From Jiangella ureilytica (GTDB lineage: Bacteria; Actinomycetota; Actinomycetes; Jiangellales; Jiangellaceae): a stretch of DNA of 43,734 bases. Numbering within the stretch: the first letter of the stretch is position 1; each line of letters begins with the position of its first letter. The stretch spans positions 1-43,734 of the forward strand of contig NZ_SMKL01000052.1 of the NCBI RefSeq assembly GCF_004348545.1, in the 5' to 3' direction. Under the pieces are notes generated by a model. That model saw nothing but the letters and a program-made list of their open reading frames with translations, was not told where the DNA came from and made no database searches. Both the position numbers and the translations under genes were made by a program. Below are positions 35,471-43,015 of the stretch, piece after piece.

Positions 35471-36514
35471 GTGAGCACCGTCGATCACGAGCCGCTCGCC
35501 GTCCGAGCCGCGGCGCCGGCCGAGCTGCCGGCCCTCCCGTCCGGGGTGGGCCTGACCTGGCGGGCGCTGACACCGGCCGACGTCCCCGCCTGGTTCGCGC
35601 TGCACCAGGTGGTCGACGACCACGACAAGGCCATCGAGCGGCTCGCCGAATCCGAGCTGACCGACCGCTTCAAGGGCGGCTGGCGCGATCCCGCCCTCGA
35701 CAGCGTCGCCGGGTTCGACGCCGACGGCCACGTGCGTGCGTACGCGTGGACGGAGTTCCGGCCGGTCACCGAGGGCACGCACGCCCCGGTGCTGTTCGGG
35801 GCGGTTCACCCCGGTTATCGCCGGCGGGGCATCGGCCGGGCTCTCCTCGCCTGGTCCGAGGGCCGGGCCCGGCAGCGCCTCGCCACCGCCGAGGTCGAGC
35901 TCCCGGCCCGCATCCGGATCTACCTCGACGGCCACCACGCCGAGGCGCGCCGGCTGGCCGAGGCCTGCGGCTACGCGCCCAAGCGCTACTACGTCGTCAT
36001 GCGCCGCGACCTCTCGGTGCCGCTGCCGGCCGGCGACGTGCCCGAGGGGCTGCGCATCGAGCCCTACGACAAGGAGCGCGACGAGGACGTCCGCGTCACG
36101 CACAACGAGTCCTTCGCGCGCGACCACTGGGGCTCCAGCCCCATCGACGCCGAGGCGTGGTCCCTCGACGTCGTCGGCGGCGAGAAGTTCCGGCCCGACT
36201 GGAGCTTCATGGCCGTCGAGGAGTCCACCGGCCGCATCGCGGGCTACCTCATGTCCGGCGCGTACGACCAGGACTGGAAGCCGCAGGGCTACACCGAGGG
36301 CTGGACCGACCTCGTCGCCGTCCGGCGCGAGTGGCGCGGCCGCGGTGTCGCCGGCGCGCTGCTGACGGCGGCCATGCGTGCCTACAGGGCGGGCGACATG
36401 CAGTACGCCGGCCTCGACGTCGACACCGACAACCCGACCGGCGCGCTCGGCACCTACACCCGGCTGGGTTATGAGCAGAGGCAGAACAGCGTGCTGCTGA
36501 CCAAGGAGATCTGA
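35471..36514 (+). CDS. Tandem-GNAT acetyltransferase (MshD-like architecture)
   Basis: The 347-residue protein holds two GNAT domains. The first, at about 30-180, has the acetyl-CoA loop HPGYRRRGIGRALLAW. The second, at about 190-347, has RREWRGRGVAGALLTAAMRAYRAGD followed by LDVDTDNPTGALGTYTRLGYE. Two-domain GNATs of this size include mycothiol synthase MshD, but the match is not close enough to claim that enzyme; the acceptor is unknown. The frame extends far upstream, but GTG 35471 is preceded by a -10-like TACGGT and ends the intergenic gap. A TetR gene follows after 53 bp. Confidence 0.85.
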   Translation: MSTVDHEPLAVRAAAPAELPALPSGVGLTWRALTPADVPAWFALHQVVDDHDKAIERLAESELTDRFKGGWRDPALDSVAGFDADGHVRAYAWTEFRPVTEGTHAPVLFGAVHPGYRRRGIGRALLAWSEGRARQRLATAEVELPARIRIYLDGHHAEARRLAEACGYAPKRYYVVMRRDLSVPLPAGDVPEGLRIEPYDKERDEDVRVTHNESFARDHWGSSPIDAEAWSLDVVGGEKFRPDWSFMAVEESTGRIAGYLMSGAYDQDWKPQGYTEGWTDLVAVRREWRGRGVAGALLTAAMRAYRAGDMQYAGLDVDTDNPTGALGTYTRLGYEQRQNSVLLTKEI

Positions 36515-36554
36515 GCCGAACTGCGAGCCACTGTCAGTTGACCGGATTCGGCGC

Positions 36555-36560
36555 TACCAT
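36555..36560 (+). promoter_or_regulatory. -10-like element of the TetR gene
   Basis: TACCAT lies 7 nt before ATG 36568 with no Shine-Dalgarno, suggesting leaderless transcription. The region also carries TTGACC at 36538, too close to serve as its -35. Confidence 0.4.
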
Positions 36561-36567
36561 CGCGCTG

Positions 36568-37179
36568 ATGACCCAGTCGACGACGCAGCAGCCGCTCGGC
36601 CTGCGCGAGCGCAAGAAGCTCAAGGCGATGCGCCACATCCAGGACGTGGCGCTGAACCTCTTCGACCGCGACGGGTATGCGCACGTCACGATCGAGCGCA
36701 TCGCCTCCGAGGCCGAGGTGTCGCCGAGCTCGATCTACCGGTACTTCGGCACCAAGGAGATGATCGTCCTCTGGGACGAGTGGGACCCGGTCATGCTGCG
36801 GGCGTTCGACGACAAGCTGGCGGCGCGGGACCCGATCTCGGCGCTGCGCGAGGTGCTCACCGAGGTCGTCACGACGGCGTTGTTCCAGCAGGACGAGCGG
36901 CTCATCCGGCGCCGCATGCACTACACGATGACCGAGCCGGCCATCCGCGACGGCCTGAACCGGCAGGCCGACGTGATGGCTGCCGAGCTGGCGCAGGTCC
37001 TGGCCAAACACACGGGCCGCGACCCCGACGGGCTGGAGCTGCGGGTCGTCACAGCGGCGCTCATCGCCGCGTTCGTCGAGGCCATCGCGTACTGGCACGA
37101 CTCCGGGTACCGCGACTCGCTGCGCGACATCGTCGACGGCGCGCTGGACGTCATCTCACGCGGGTTGCGCGTGGAGTGA
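36568..37179 (+). CDS. TetR-family transcriptional regulator
   Basis: A 203-residue TetR regulator. The helix-turn-helix is at about residues 12-60 (GYAHVTIERIASEAEVSPSSIYRYFGTKEMIV). The rest is an all-helical ligand domain containing MHYTMTEPAIRDGLNRQADVMAAEL. Ligand and targets are unknown; the adjacent tandem GNAT or the convergent hydrolase are candidates. ATG 36568 is preferred to a start 30 nt upstream because the -10-like TACCAT lies between them. Two hairpins follow the stop. Confidence 0.92.
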   Translation: MTQSTTQQPLGLRERKKLKAMRHIQDVALNLFDRDGYAHVTIERIASEAEVSPSSIYRYFGTKEMIVLWDEWDPVMLRAFDDKLAARDPISALREVLTEVVTTALFQQDERLIRRRMHYTMTEPAIRDGLNRQADVMAAELAQVLAKHTGRDPDGLELRVVTAALIAAFVEAIAYWHDSGYRDSLRDIVDGALDVISRGLRVE

Positions 37180-37180
37180 G

Positions 37181-37227
37181 CCGGCGCCGTCGTCGCCGGT
37201 GTGCCGTCTCGCCCTTCAGCGGGCGAG
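37181..37227. terminator. Paired hairpins between convergent TetR and hydrolase genes
   Basis: A stem CCGGCG/CGCCGG (37181-37199) directly after the TetR stop is followed by a perfect 7-bp stem CTCGCCC-TTCAGC-GGGCGAG (37208-37227). The second hairpin's loop contains the hydrolase stop codon. Neither has a T-tract, but their position between convergent genes suggests bidirectional termination. Confidence 0.45.
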
Positions 37228-38031
37228 CCGGGCCCGCTCGAGGAAGGTGAGGACGGCGGCGTTGAACGCGGCCGGCTGCTCCATGGCCAGCGTGTGACCG
37301 GTGCCCGGCACGACGGCGCTGGCGGCGAACTGCGCCTCGGCCTCGATGCGCCCGGCCACCGCGTGGATGTCGTTGGAGTCGAGGTCGCCGACCAGGACCA
37401 GCAGCGGTGTCGACAGCTCGCCGAGCCGCTCCAGCGCACCCAGCTCGCGCAGCGCCCCGGAGCCCGACGCGTGGGCGTCGACCACTCCGCGGGCCATCTG
37501 CCGGCAGCGCTCGCGCACCTGCGGGTCGACGGCGTCGGGCGTCCGGTGGGGGCCGTCGACCCACGCGCGCAGGAAGTACTCGACGTACGCGGCGGCGTCG
37601 CGGTTCTGGGCGGCCTCGGCCTGGTGCTGCATGAGCGCCAGGATGGCGGGATCGGTGAACTGCATGCCGCTGACGCCCGGGCTGGCCAGCACCATCATCT
37701 CGACGGTGTTCGGATGGGCCAGGGCGAAGTCGACCGCCGTCCGCGCGCCGTAGGACAGGCCGACCAGCGAGGCCCGCGCGATGTCGAGCCCGGCGAGCAG
37801 CTGAGCGAGGTCGTCGTACGCCGCGAAGTCCGACGTCGGGGTCGACGACTGCCCGTGGCCGCGGGCGTCGTAGCGGATCACCCGGTAGCCGGCGCGGACG
37901 AATGGGCCGACCTGGCCGTCCCACATGCGGTGGTCGAGCGATCCGCCGTGCAGCAGCACCAGCGGATGTCCGGCGCCCCGCTCGTCGAAGAACAGCTCGC
38001 CGTCGCGGACCGGGACCCGCCCATTGGTCAT
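37216..38031 (-). CDS. Alpha/beta hydrolase
   Basis: A 271-residue alpha/beta hydrolase. The oxyanion-hole strand is PLVLLHGGSLDHRMWDGQ, followed by YDARGHGQS. The nucleophile elbow is GLSYG with Ser93, the acid lies in LVGDLDSND, and the catalytic His is in PGTGHTLAMEQP. The substrate is unknown; family members include esterases, haloperoxidases and lactonases. ATG 38031 is preferred because GGGAG lies 9 nt upstream; the ATG at 38040 overlaps that site. Confidence 0.88.
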   Translation of the reverse strand: MTNGRVPVRDGELFFDERGAGHPLVLLHGGSLDHRMWDGQVGPFVRAGYRVIRYDARGHGQSSTPTSDFAAYDDLAQLLAGLDIARASLVGLSYGARTAVDFALAHPNTVEMMVLASPGVSGMQFTDPAILALMQHQAEAAQNRDAAAYVEYFLRAWVDGPHRTPDAVDPQVRERCRQMARGVVDAHASGSGALRELGALERLGELSTPLLVLVGDLDSNDIHAVAGRIEAEAQFAASAVVPGTGHTLAMEQPAAFNAAVLTFLERARLAR

Positions 38032-38241
38032 CGCACGCATCTCCCGTTCGGTCGTCGGTGAACAAGGCGACCTGACGCAAGGTATGACACCACGCGACGA
38101 CCTCGGTAGCGTCGTCCATCCCGTGGGCACCCCTGCGGTGGTGGCCCGGCTCGTAGGGACAACTGTGTCGGACCGGACGGCGATGATGGGGCGGAATGCT
38201 CGGTTCGGGTGATCTTATTTTGGATTGACGAGAGGTGGTCC

Positions 38242-39552
38242 GTGTCTGCCCACGATGACGACCGGCAGCGGCCCGGTTCGGTGACGGCGCAGGTCGTGGC
38301 CGACTGGCTCACCACCGTGGCGGCCGACGGCCTGCGCCGGGGTCCCGAGGCCGTGCTGGCCGGGCTGCGGTCGGTGTCGGACCTGGCGGCGCCGCGGGTG
38401 GTCGACGCCGGGGTGGCGGTCGTGCTGCGGGCACAGGTCGACCGGCTCTGGTCCCTCGGCTGGCTGCCTGTCGACCTCGTCGAGGTGGCCCGGCGACAGG
38501 GGTCGGCGCTGGCCGCCGCCGTAGTGGTCGACGCCATGGCCGACGCCGCCCAGCAGTACCCGGCGGCTTCCGTGCACCCGCGGTGGCTGGAGCAATTGCG
38601 TTCGGTCGGGGCGGGATCGCCGTGGTGGAATCCGGGTGCGCCCTATCCGGGGCAGTGGACCGCGCGGCACGGTGCCGACCGCGAGACACTGCTGGCGGCG
38701 GCGCTCGAGCTGGTCGGCGTCGCGCTGCGGCTGCCGGCGCTGCAGGTCATCGTGCCGCCTCCGGGCCGCGTGTCCGGTGCGGCCGACCGCGCGGATGGTG
38801 CGTCGCGGCCCCGTCAGGGGCCGTCGACGGAGCCGCTGTCGGGCCCGTCGTCGGAGAAGATGCTGAGCCGGGTGCGGGCGCTGCTGGCGAAGGCCGAGTC
38901 CACGCAGTTCCCAGACGAGGCGGAGGCGCTGTCGGCCAAGGCGCAGGAGCTGATGAGCCGGTACTCCATCGAGCAGGCGCTCGCGGAGCCCGTCGTGCCA
39001 GGCCGCCGCACCACGGTGGCGTCCGCCCGCCGCATCTGGCTCGAGGCGCCCTACCTCGGCCCCAAGACGCTGCTGGTGGCCGAGGTGGGCTCGGCCAACC
39101 ACTGCCGCACCGTGTCGAGCGAGAAGCTGGGTTTCGTCACCGTCCTCGGCGCCGAGGTCGATCTCGACGTGGTCGAGGTGCTGTCGACCTCCCTGCTGGT
39201 GCAGGCGGCCCGGGCGATGCTCGCCAGCGGCACCCAGTACACCCGCCTCGGCACCTCGCGGACCCGGTCGTTCCGGCACGCGTTTCTGCTCTCCTATGCC
39301 ACCCGCATCGGCGAACGGCTGCGCGAGGCCGCGGCGCAGACGGCCGCCGCCACCGGCACCGACCTCGTCCCCGTCCTCGCCGGCCGCGCCCACGCCGTCG
39401 ACACCCTGTTCACCTCCCTCTTCGCCACGGCCACGGTCCGGCGGTCGTTCTCGGCCGGCAACGCGGCCGGCTGGGGTGCCGGGCGCAGCGCGGCCGACCG
39501 GGCCGTCCTCGCCACCGAACGCCGCGCCGTCCGCCGCTCCTCCCGCCCGTGA
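38242..39552 (+). CDS. DUF2786-domain protein
   Basis: The 436-residue protein carries a DUF2786 segment at about residues 215-260 (KMLSRVRALLAKAESTQFPDEAEALSAKAQELMSRYSIE). An additional conserved C-terminal region follows (HCRTVSSEKLGFVTVLGAEVDLDVVEVLSTSLLVQAARAM and SFRHAFLLSYATRIGERL). Function is unknown; the DUF2786 helix pair recurs in actinobacterial and phage proteins. GTG 38242 with AGAGG six bases upstream is chosen over GTG 38209. Its last 143 nt overlap the opposite-strand repeat protein. Confidence 0.85.
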   Translation: MSAHDDDRQRPGSVTAQVVADWLTTVAADGLRRGPEAVLAGLRSVSDLAAPRVVDAGVAVVLRAQVDRLWSLGWLPVDLVEVARRQGSALAAAVVVDAMADAAQQYPAASVHPRWLEQLRSVGAGSPWWNPGAPYPGQWTARHGADRETLLAAALELVGVALRLPALQVIVPPPGRVSGAADRADGASRPRQGPSTEPLSGPSSEKMLSRVRALLAKAESTQFPDEAEALSAKAQELMSRYSIEQALAEPVVPGRRTTVASARRIWLEAPYLGPKTLLVAEVGSANHCRTVSSEKLGFVTVLGAEVDLDVVEVLSTSLLVQAARAMLASGTQYTRLGTSRTRSFRHAFLLSYATRIGERLREAAAQTAAATGTDLVPVLAGRAHAVDTLFTSLFATATVRRSFSAGNAAGWGAGRSAADRAVLATERRAVRRSSRP

Positions 39553-40939
39553 CCATGGCGCTCCGGCCGGAGTGAGTGCCGGCGAGGCTCACCCGAGCGA
39601 CGAGCCAGCCACCTGCCGCCTCCACGTGACTGAGCCCGATCTCGAGCACCATGCCGGTGTCGTAGGTCAGGGTTCCGCGGGTGTGCGGCGCCTCTCCCGG
39701 TTCGGCCACGTCGACCTCGACCAGCTCGCCGTCAGGGATGTCGTCGATCGGCACGTCCCGGTACTCCGCGGCCTGCTCCGGCGTGAGCCACGACGACATC
39801 GCCGCGAACCACGCCTCCTGTCCGACGCTCGTTCGCGTGAACGCGAGCCCGAAGCCGCGCGCCACCTCCGACCAGCCCGCCGGCGCACCGTGGTTCGTCC
39901 CGGCCGGAGCCTCGGCCCCGCCGCCGGGCGACCCGGCGCCGCCGGCGCCGTCGCAGGATGATCCGTCCGCATCCGTGCCGTCGCCGGCCGCGTGACGGCC
40001 GGGCTCGCGGTCGCCCGCACCGTCTCGGGCCGCGTTGCCGCCCGTCCGGCGGTCGCTCGTGCTGGCGTCTGACGAGTCGTCGTCGGCGTTGCCGCCGGTC
40101 CGGTGGTCGCCCAGGTTGTCGTCTGGCGGGTCGTCGTCGGGGGCGTTGCCGCCAGGCCACCGCTGGTTGCTTGTGCTGGCGTCCGACGACTCGTCGTCGT
40201 GGGCTGGGCTGCGGCCGGGCCATTGGTCGCTCGTGCTGGTGTCTGATGACTCGTCGTCGGCGGCGTTGCCGCCAGGCCACCCGTGGTCGCTCGTGCTGGT
40301 GTCTGACGAATCGTCGTCGCGGGCTGCGCTGCGGCCGGGCCAACGGTCGCCCGCACTGTCGCCCGACGACTCCTCGTCGCCCGTGCCGTCGCCAGGTGAG
40401 CACTCGCCGGCCGATTCCTCGCCGCCCGTGGCATCGGCGGACTCGTCACCACCGGCATCGGCGGCGGGTCCGTCGGCCGACGGACCGGTGCCGGGCCGGC
40501 CACCAGTGGGCGGACCGCCGGCCGCGGACCCGGTGTGCTCGTCCGGTGCGCCGGCGTCGCCCTGGCCGGGCGGAGCGCGCTCGCCCGTGGCGCCGGCCTC
40601 GGGATCGTCCCTGCCGGCACTTGAAGACTCCACGCCGGCCGCGTCGGCGAGCGGCGGACCGGCGCCGGGATCGGGACCCGATCGCACGATCGCGCCGATG
40701 AGCACGACCCCCGCCACCGTGACCGTGGCGACCAGCAGCCAGAGCAGCCGCTCCACGCGGCGGGAACGCTCTGCCGGGTCGCGTGCCGCACCCGTGCCGA
40801 ACCGCCCCCGCCCGCCGGGCCACCTGCCGAGCCCGTCATCCGATGCGGCCGCCGGGCCGGGCGACGCGGCCCTCCGCGGCGGCCACACCGGTGATCGAGG
40901 GTGAGGCGCGCCGGCGTTCGGTGTGCCGGTCCCGGCCAT
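39410..40939 (-). CDS. Single-pass membrane protein with acidic repeats and NTF2-like extracellular domain
   Basis: The 509-residue product has a cytoplasmic Arg/Pro-rich N-terminus (1-62) and one membrane helix (LLWLLVATVTVAGVVLIGAIV). A 270-residue acidic, Gly/Ser/Asp-rich stretch follows, containing six 20-residue repeats (consensus WPGGNAADDESSDTSTSDQ). The folded domain (GFGLAFTRTSVGQEAWFAAMSSWLTPEQAAEY to GGWLVARVS) resembles small NTF2-like domains of actinobacterial cell-surface proteins; this is inferred. The last roughly 60 residues are Arg-rich, lie beyond WLVARV and are antisense to the DUF2786 gene. A one-base shift would meet TGA at 39591-39589, so the tail may be a recent frameshift extension. 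GGAAGGGAG precedes the ATG. Confidence 0.7.
   Translation of the reverse strand: MAGTGTPNAGAPHPRSPVWPPRRAASPGPAAASDDGLGRWPGGRGRFGTGAARDPAERSRRVERLLWLLVATVTVAGVVLIGAIVRSGPDPGAGPPLADAAGVESSSAGRDDPEAGATGERAPPGQGDAGAPDEHTGSAAGGPPTGGRPGTGPSADGPAADAGGDESADATGGEESAGECSPGDGTGDEESSGDSAGDRWPGRSAARDDDSSDTSTSDHGWPGGNAADDESSDTSTSDQWPGRSPAHDDESSDASTSNQRWPGGNAPDDDPPDDNLGDHRTGGNADDDSSDASTSDRRTGGNAARDGAGDREPGRHAAGDGTDADGSSCDGAGGAGSPGGGAEAPAGTNHGAPAGWSEVARGFGLAFTRTSVGQEAWFAAMSSWLTPEQAAEYRDVPIDDIPDGELVEVDVAEPGEAPHTRGTLTYDTGMVLEIGLSHVEAAGGWLVARVSLAGTHSGRSAMVTGGRSGGRRGVRWRGRPGRPRCARHPSRPRCRPRTTAGPWPWRRGR
40053..40380. repeat. 60-bp tandem repeat array in the acidic membrane protein gene
   Basis: Units beginning TCGCTCGTGCTGG or variants recur at 40053, 40107, 40167, 40227, 40287 and 40347: a 60-bp period with one 54-bp unit. 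The units at 40227 and 40287 are nearly identical, suggesting recent duplication. The period is divisible by three, so copy-number change keeps the frame. Confidence 0.85.
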
Positions 40940-41430
40940 GCCGCCACTCCCTTCCGCCGACGCGTCTCACCTTCTATGGGTGGATTCGAACGGCCGAATG
41001 TGACAGCAGCCGCGAAATCTCCTCGATCGATCTGGCGGCGGGCGGGTCGGTCGAGCCCGACCGCGTCGGCGAAGGCGTCCGTCTCGAGTGCGAGGACGGT
41101 CGCCGGCCGGAGCCGATGCCGTCGAACAGGCGACCGCCTCGATGCCGACGACGCCGTGAGCAGCACCCACGCCCGTCACCACGCCGGCCACGGCCGCCTC
41201 GGGCGCCGCAGCCGACCCCGTCGGCCCGACGCGATCGCGGACCCGGTCCGCTACCTCGGGCACCTCGGCGATCAGACCATGCGACCGGCTGCGCGCAGCT
41301 GGTCGATTGGTGGTCGTCGATCCGCGCCGCCGAAGATCCGTCAGACACTTCCTCGGAGGTGTCATGGCTGGTGATGCACTCTCACCCCTGGTACGCGATC
41401 CTGTCGGACCCCCACGGCACAATGAGAGGC
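40940..41430. other. 491-bp stretch without a recognisable gene
   Basis: Between the acidic-repeat gene start and the MmcQ/YjbR gene no open frame has a convincing start, ribosome site or conserved motif. One minus-strand frame around 41050-41120 reads RLRPATVLALETDAFADAVG, faintly like the end of a cyclic-nucleotide-binding domain, but the flanking sequence does not support it. The stretch may be decayed coding DNA; it also holds the promoter of the acidic-repeat gene. Confidence 0.4.
41418..41423 (+). promoter_or_regulatory. -10-like element of the MmcQ/YjbR gene
   Basis: CACAAT lies 7 nt before ATG 41431. GAGAGG between them could instead serve GTG 41434, so either a leaderless ATG or a led GTG start is possible. 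Confidence 0.4.
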
Positions 41431-41793
41431 ATGGTGACGGCCGACGACGTGCGACGGCACGCGTTGTCGCTGCCGCGGACCACCGAGGGCCTGGTCCGCG
41501 ACAGCGTGAAGTTCCGCATCAAGAGCATCGTGTACGCGGCGATCTCGCCCGACGAGACGATCATGGGCTTCGGCTATCCCAAGGACGAACGGGACGATCT
41601 GATCGCGTCGGATCCGTCGAAGTTCCTCCCACCCCTGAAGTCGGACGAGCGGTATCAGTGGGTTCGCGTGCGGCTGGCCGCCATCGACGAGGCCGAGATG
41701 CGCGAGCTGATCACCGACGCCTGGCGGATGTGCGTGCCGAGGAAGGTGGCCGCCGCCTATGACGAGTTCGGCGCCGAGTTCCCACCCGGCTGA
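41431..41793 (+). CDS. MmcQ/YjbR-family protein
   Basis: A 120-residue single-domain protein of the MmcQ/YjbR (CyaY-like fold) family. It contains VRRHALSLPRTTEGLVRDSVKFRIKSIVYAAISPDET, then WVRVRLAAIDEAEMRELITDAWRMCVPRKV. The fold is associated with DNA binding, but the biological function is unknown. The 3' end overlaps the convergent TadG-like gene by 37 bp. Confidence 0.88.
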   Translation: MVTADDVRRHALSLPRTTEGLVRDSVKFRIKSIVYAAISPDETIMGFGYPKDERDDLIASDPSKFLPPLKSDERYQWVRVRLAAIDEAEMRELITDAWRMCVPRKVAAAYDEFGAEFPPG

Positions 41794-42203
41794 CCTCGGA
41801 TCCCGGTGACGATCTCGACGCTGGCCTCACCGGTGGCCTCGAGGGTCGTGATGCCGATCAGCGGCAGGATCGCCGCCGGCTCGGTCGCGTCGACCCGGAC
41901 GACGATCGTGCTGCCGTCGACGGCGACGGTGCCGCTCAGGCCCGCGGCGGCGAGGTGATCGCGGGCCGCGGCGAGCGCCCGGGCACGGTCCAGGCCTGGC
42001 GACCCGGCCAGCACCGAGCCGTCGATCTGCTGCCCCGCCGCTCGCGCGGCCTCGGCGGCGACGGCGTCGGCCCGCTGCTGGGCGGTGAGCTGCCGCCGTC
42101 CGTCGTACACGAGCCCCGCGATGGCCAGCAACGCGACGGTGACGACGGCGAAGATCAGGGTGAAGCTGCCGGTCTGGTCGGCGTGGTCGATGCGCCGGCG
42201 CAT
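41757..42203 (-). CDS. TadG-like pilus assembly protein
   Basis: A 148-residue protein with an N-terminal hydrophobic helix (FTLIFAVVTVALLAIAGLVYDGRRQLTAQQRADAVAAEAARAAG), as in short actinobacterial TadE/TadG (Flp pilus) proteins, followed by a small beta-rich extracellular part. In longer relatives this helix anchors the minor pilin. SD GGGAGAGG precedes ATG 42203. It is the last gene of the Tad group in this window, 4 bp after the TadE-like gene's stop. Confidence 0.8.
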   Translation of the reverse strand: MRRRIDHADQTGSFTLIFAVVTVALLAIAGLVYDGRRQLTAQQRADAVAAEAARAAGQQIDGSVLAGSPGLDRARALAAARDHLAAAGLSGTVAVDGSTIVVRVDATEPAAILPLIGITTLEATGEASVEIVTGIRGQPGGNSAPNSS

Positions 42204-42207
42204 GGAC

Positions 42208-42636
42208 TCACCTCTCCCGATAGGTGTCGACGGGGCTGACGGCGGTCGCCGTGAGCGTGATCGCCGGGACGGACATCGGCAGGTCGGCCACCCGGAGCGG
42301 GCAGCGGACGGTCACCGTGATCTGGCCGCGCCGGCCCGGAGGCGCCCGGAGCCCCGACACGTCGGCGTCGATCTCGGTGCGCAGGCAGGACAACCCCTGC
42401 CCGGTCAGCGAGGCGTGCGCGACCTGGCTCGCGGCGTCGAGTCCGGCCGACGGCGTGCGCTGCAGCGAAGCGGCGCGCGCGGCCTCGGCGGCGGCCTGGT
42501 CGACCGCTCCGTCGGCGACGGCGAACCGGCCGGCCAGCGCGACGAGCGCAATGAGCAGCAGGAGCCCGGGAACGAGGACGGCCAGCTCCAGCGTCGCCGA
42601 ACCCCGGTGGGACCGCTGCTGGTCGAGGCGTCTCAT
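42208..42636 (-). CDS. TadE-like minor pilin
   Basis: A 142-residue TadE-family protein. The type IV-like signal and helix RGSATLELAVLVPGLLLLIALVALAGRF are followed by AAAEAARAAS and a C-terminal beta-rich domain with a Cys pair (LSCLRTEID, VRCPLRV). TadE proteins are processed pseudopilins of the Tad/Flp pilus. Its ATG overlaps the stop of the previous TadE gene (ATGA), and the TadG-like gene follows closely. Confidence 0.85.
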   Translation of the reverse strand: MRRLDQQRSHRGSATLELAVLVPGLLLLIALVALAGRFAVADGAVDQAAAEAARAASLQRTPSAGLDAASQVAHASLTGQGLSCLRTEIDADVSGLRAPPGRRGQITVTVRCPLRVADLPMSVPAITLTATAVSPVDTYRER

Positions 42637-43010
42637 GGGTCGGTCCAGCGCCGGATCGGCGCGGTCGCGGTCTGGCTGAGGCCGACCTGCCAGCCGGGGA
42701 TCAGGGTGGTCGAGGAGCCGGTGACCGTCACCGTGACGGAGCCGGCGTCGGTGGACTCGTGGATGTCGCGGACCCGCAGGACCGAGCCGTCGGTCGTCGA
42801 CGCCAGGAAGTCGGCGGCACGGGCGGCGCCGCCGGACCCGTCGGCGACGCTGGCCGCCCGGGCGCCCTCGCGGGCCGCGGCCAGCGCGACGTTGCGGGCG
42901 TGGAACCAGATGCCGGCATGCACGACGCCGAAGATCAGCAGGAACACCGCCGGCCAGAGGATCACCGTCTCGAGCGTCGCCGAGCCACGTTCGGATCGTC
43001 GTCGAGCCAC
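42633..43010 (-). CDS. TadE-like minor pilin
   Basis: A 125-residue TadE protein with the canonical RGSATLETVILWPAVFLLIFGVVHAGIWFHARN pseudopilin helix (conserved E after the Thr-Leu) and AREGARAA. GTG 43010 is chosen because it falls 5 bp after the TadC stop, directly before the conserved charged N-region; longer starts would lie inside the TadC gene. The 4-bp overlap with the next gene implies coupling. Confidence 0.85.
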   Translation of the reverse strand: MARRRSERGSATLETVILWPAVFLLIFGVVHAGIWFHARNVALAAAREGARAASVADGSGGAARAADFLASTTDGSVLRVRDIHESTDAGSVTVTVTGSSTTLIPGWQVGLSQTATAPIRRWTDP

Positions 43011-43015
43011 AGCGC

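Noticed and set aside
35471-36514. Calling the tandem GNAT mycothiol synthase MshD
   Set aside because: Architecture is similar, but the length and motifs are not specific enough to assign that reaction.
37925-38212. Small + strand gene across the start of the alpha/beta hydrolase
   Set aside because: It overlaps the conserved N-terminus of the hydrolase, lacks a ribosome site and has no recognisable motif.
40970-41060. tRNA-like sequence on the minus strand (GTTCGAATCC)
   Set aside because: Only the T-loop matches; the T stem has two mismatches and no acceptor, D or anticodon arm can be formed.
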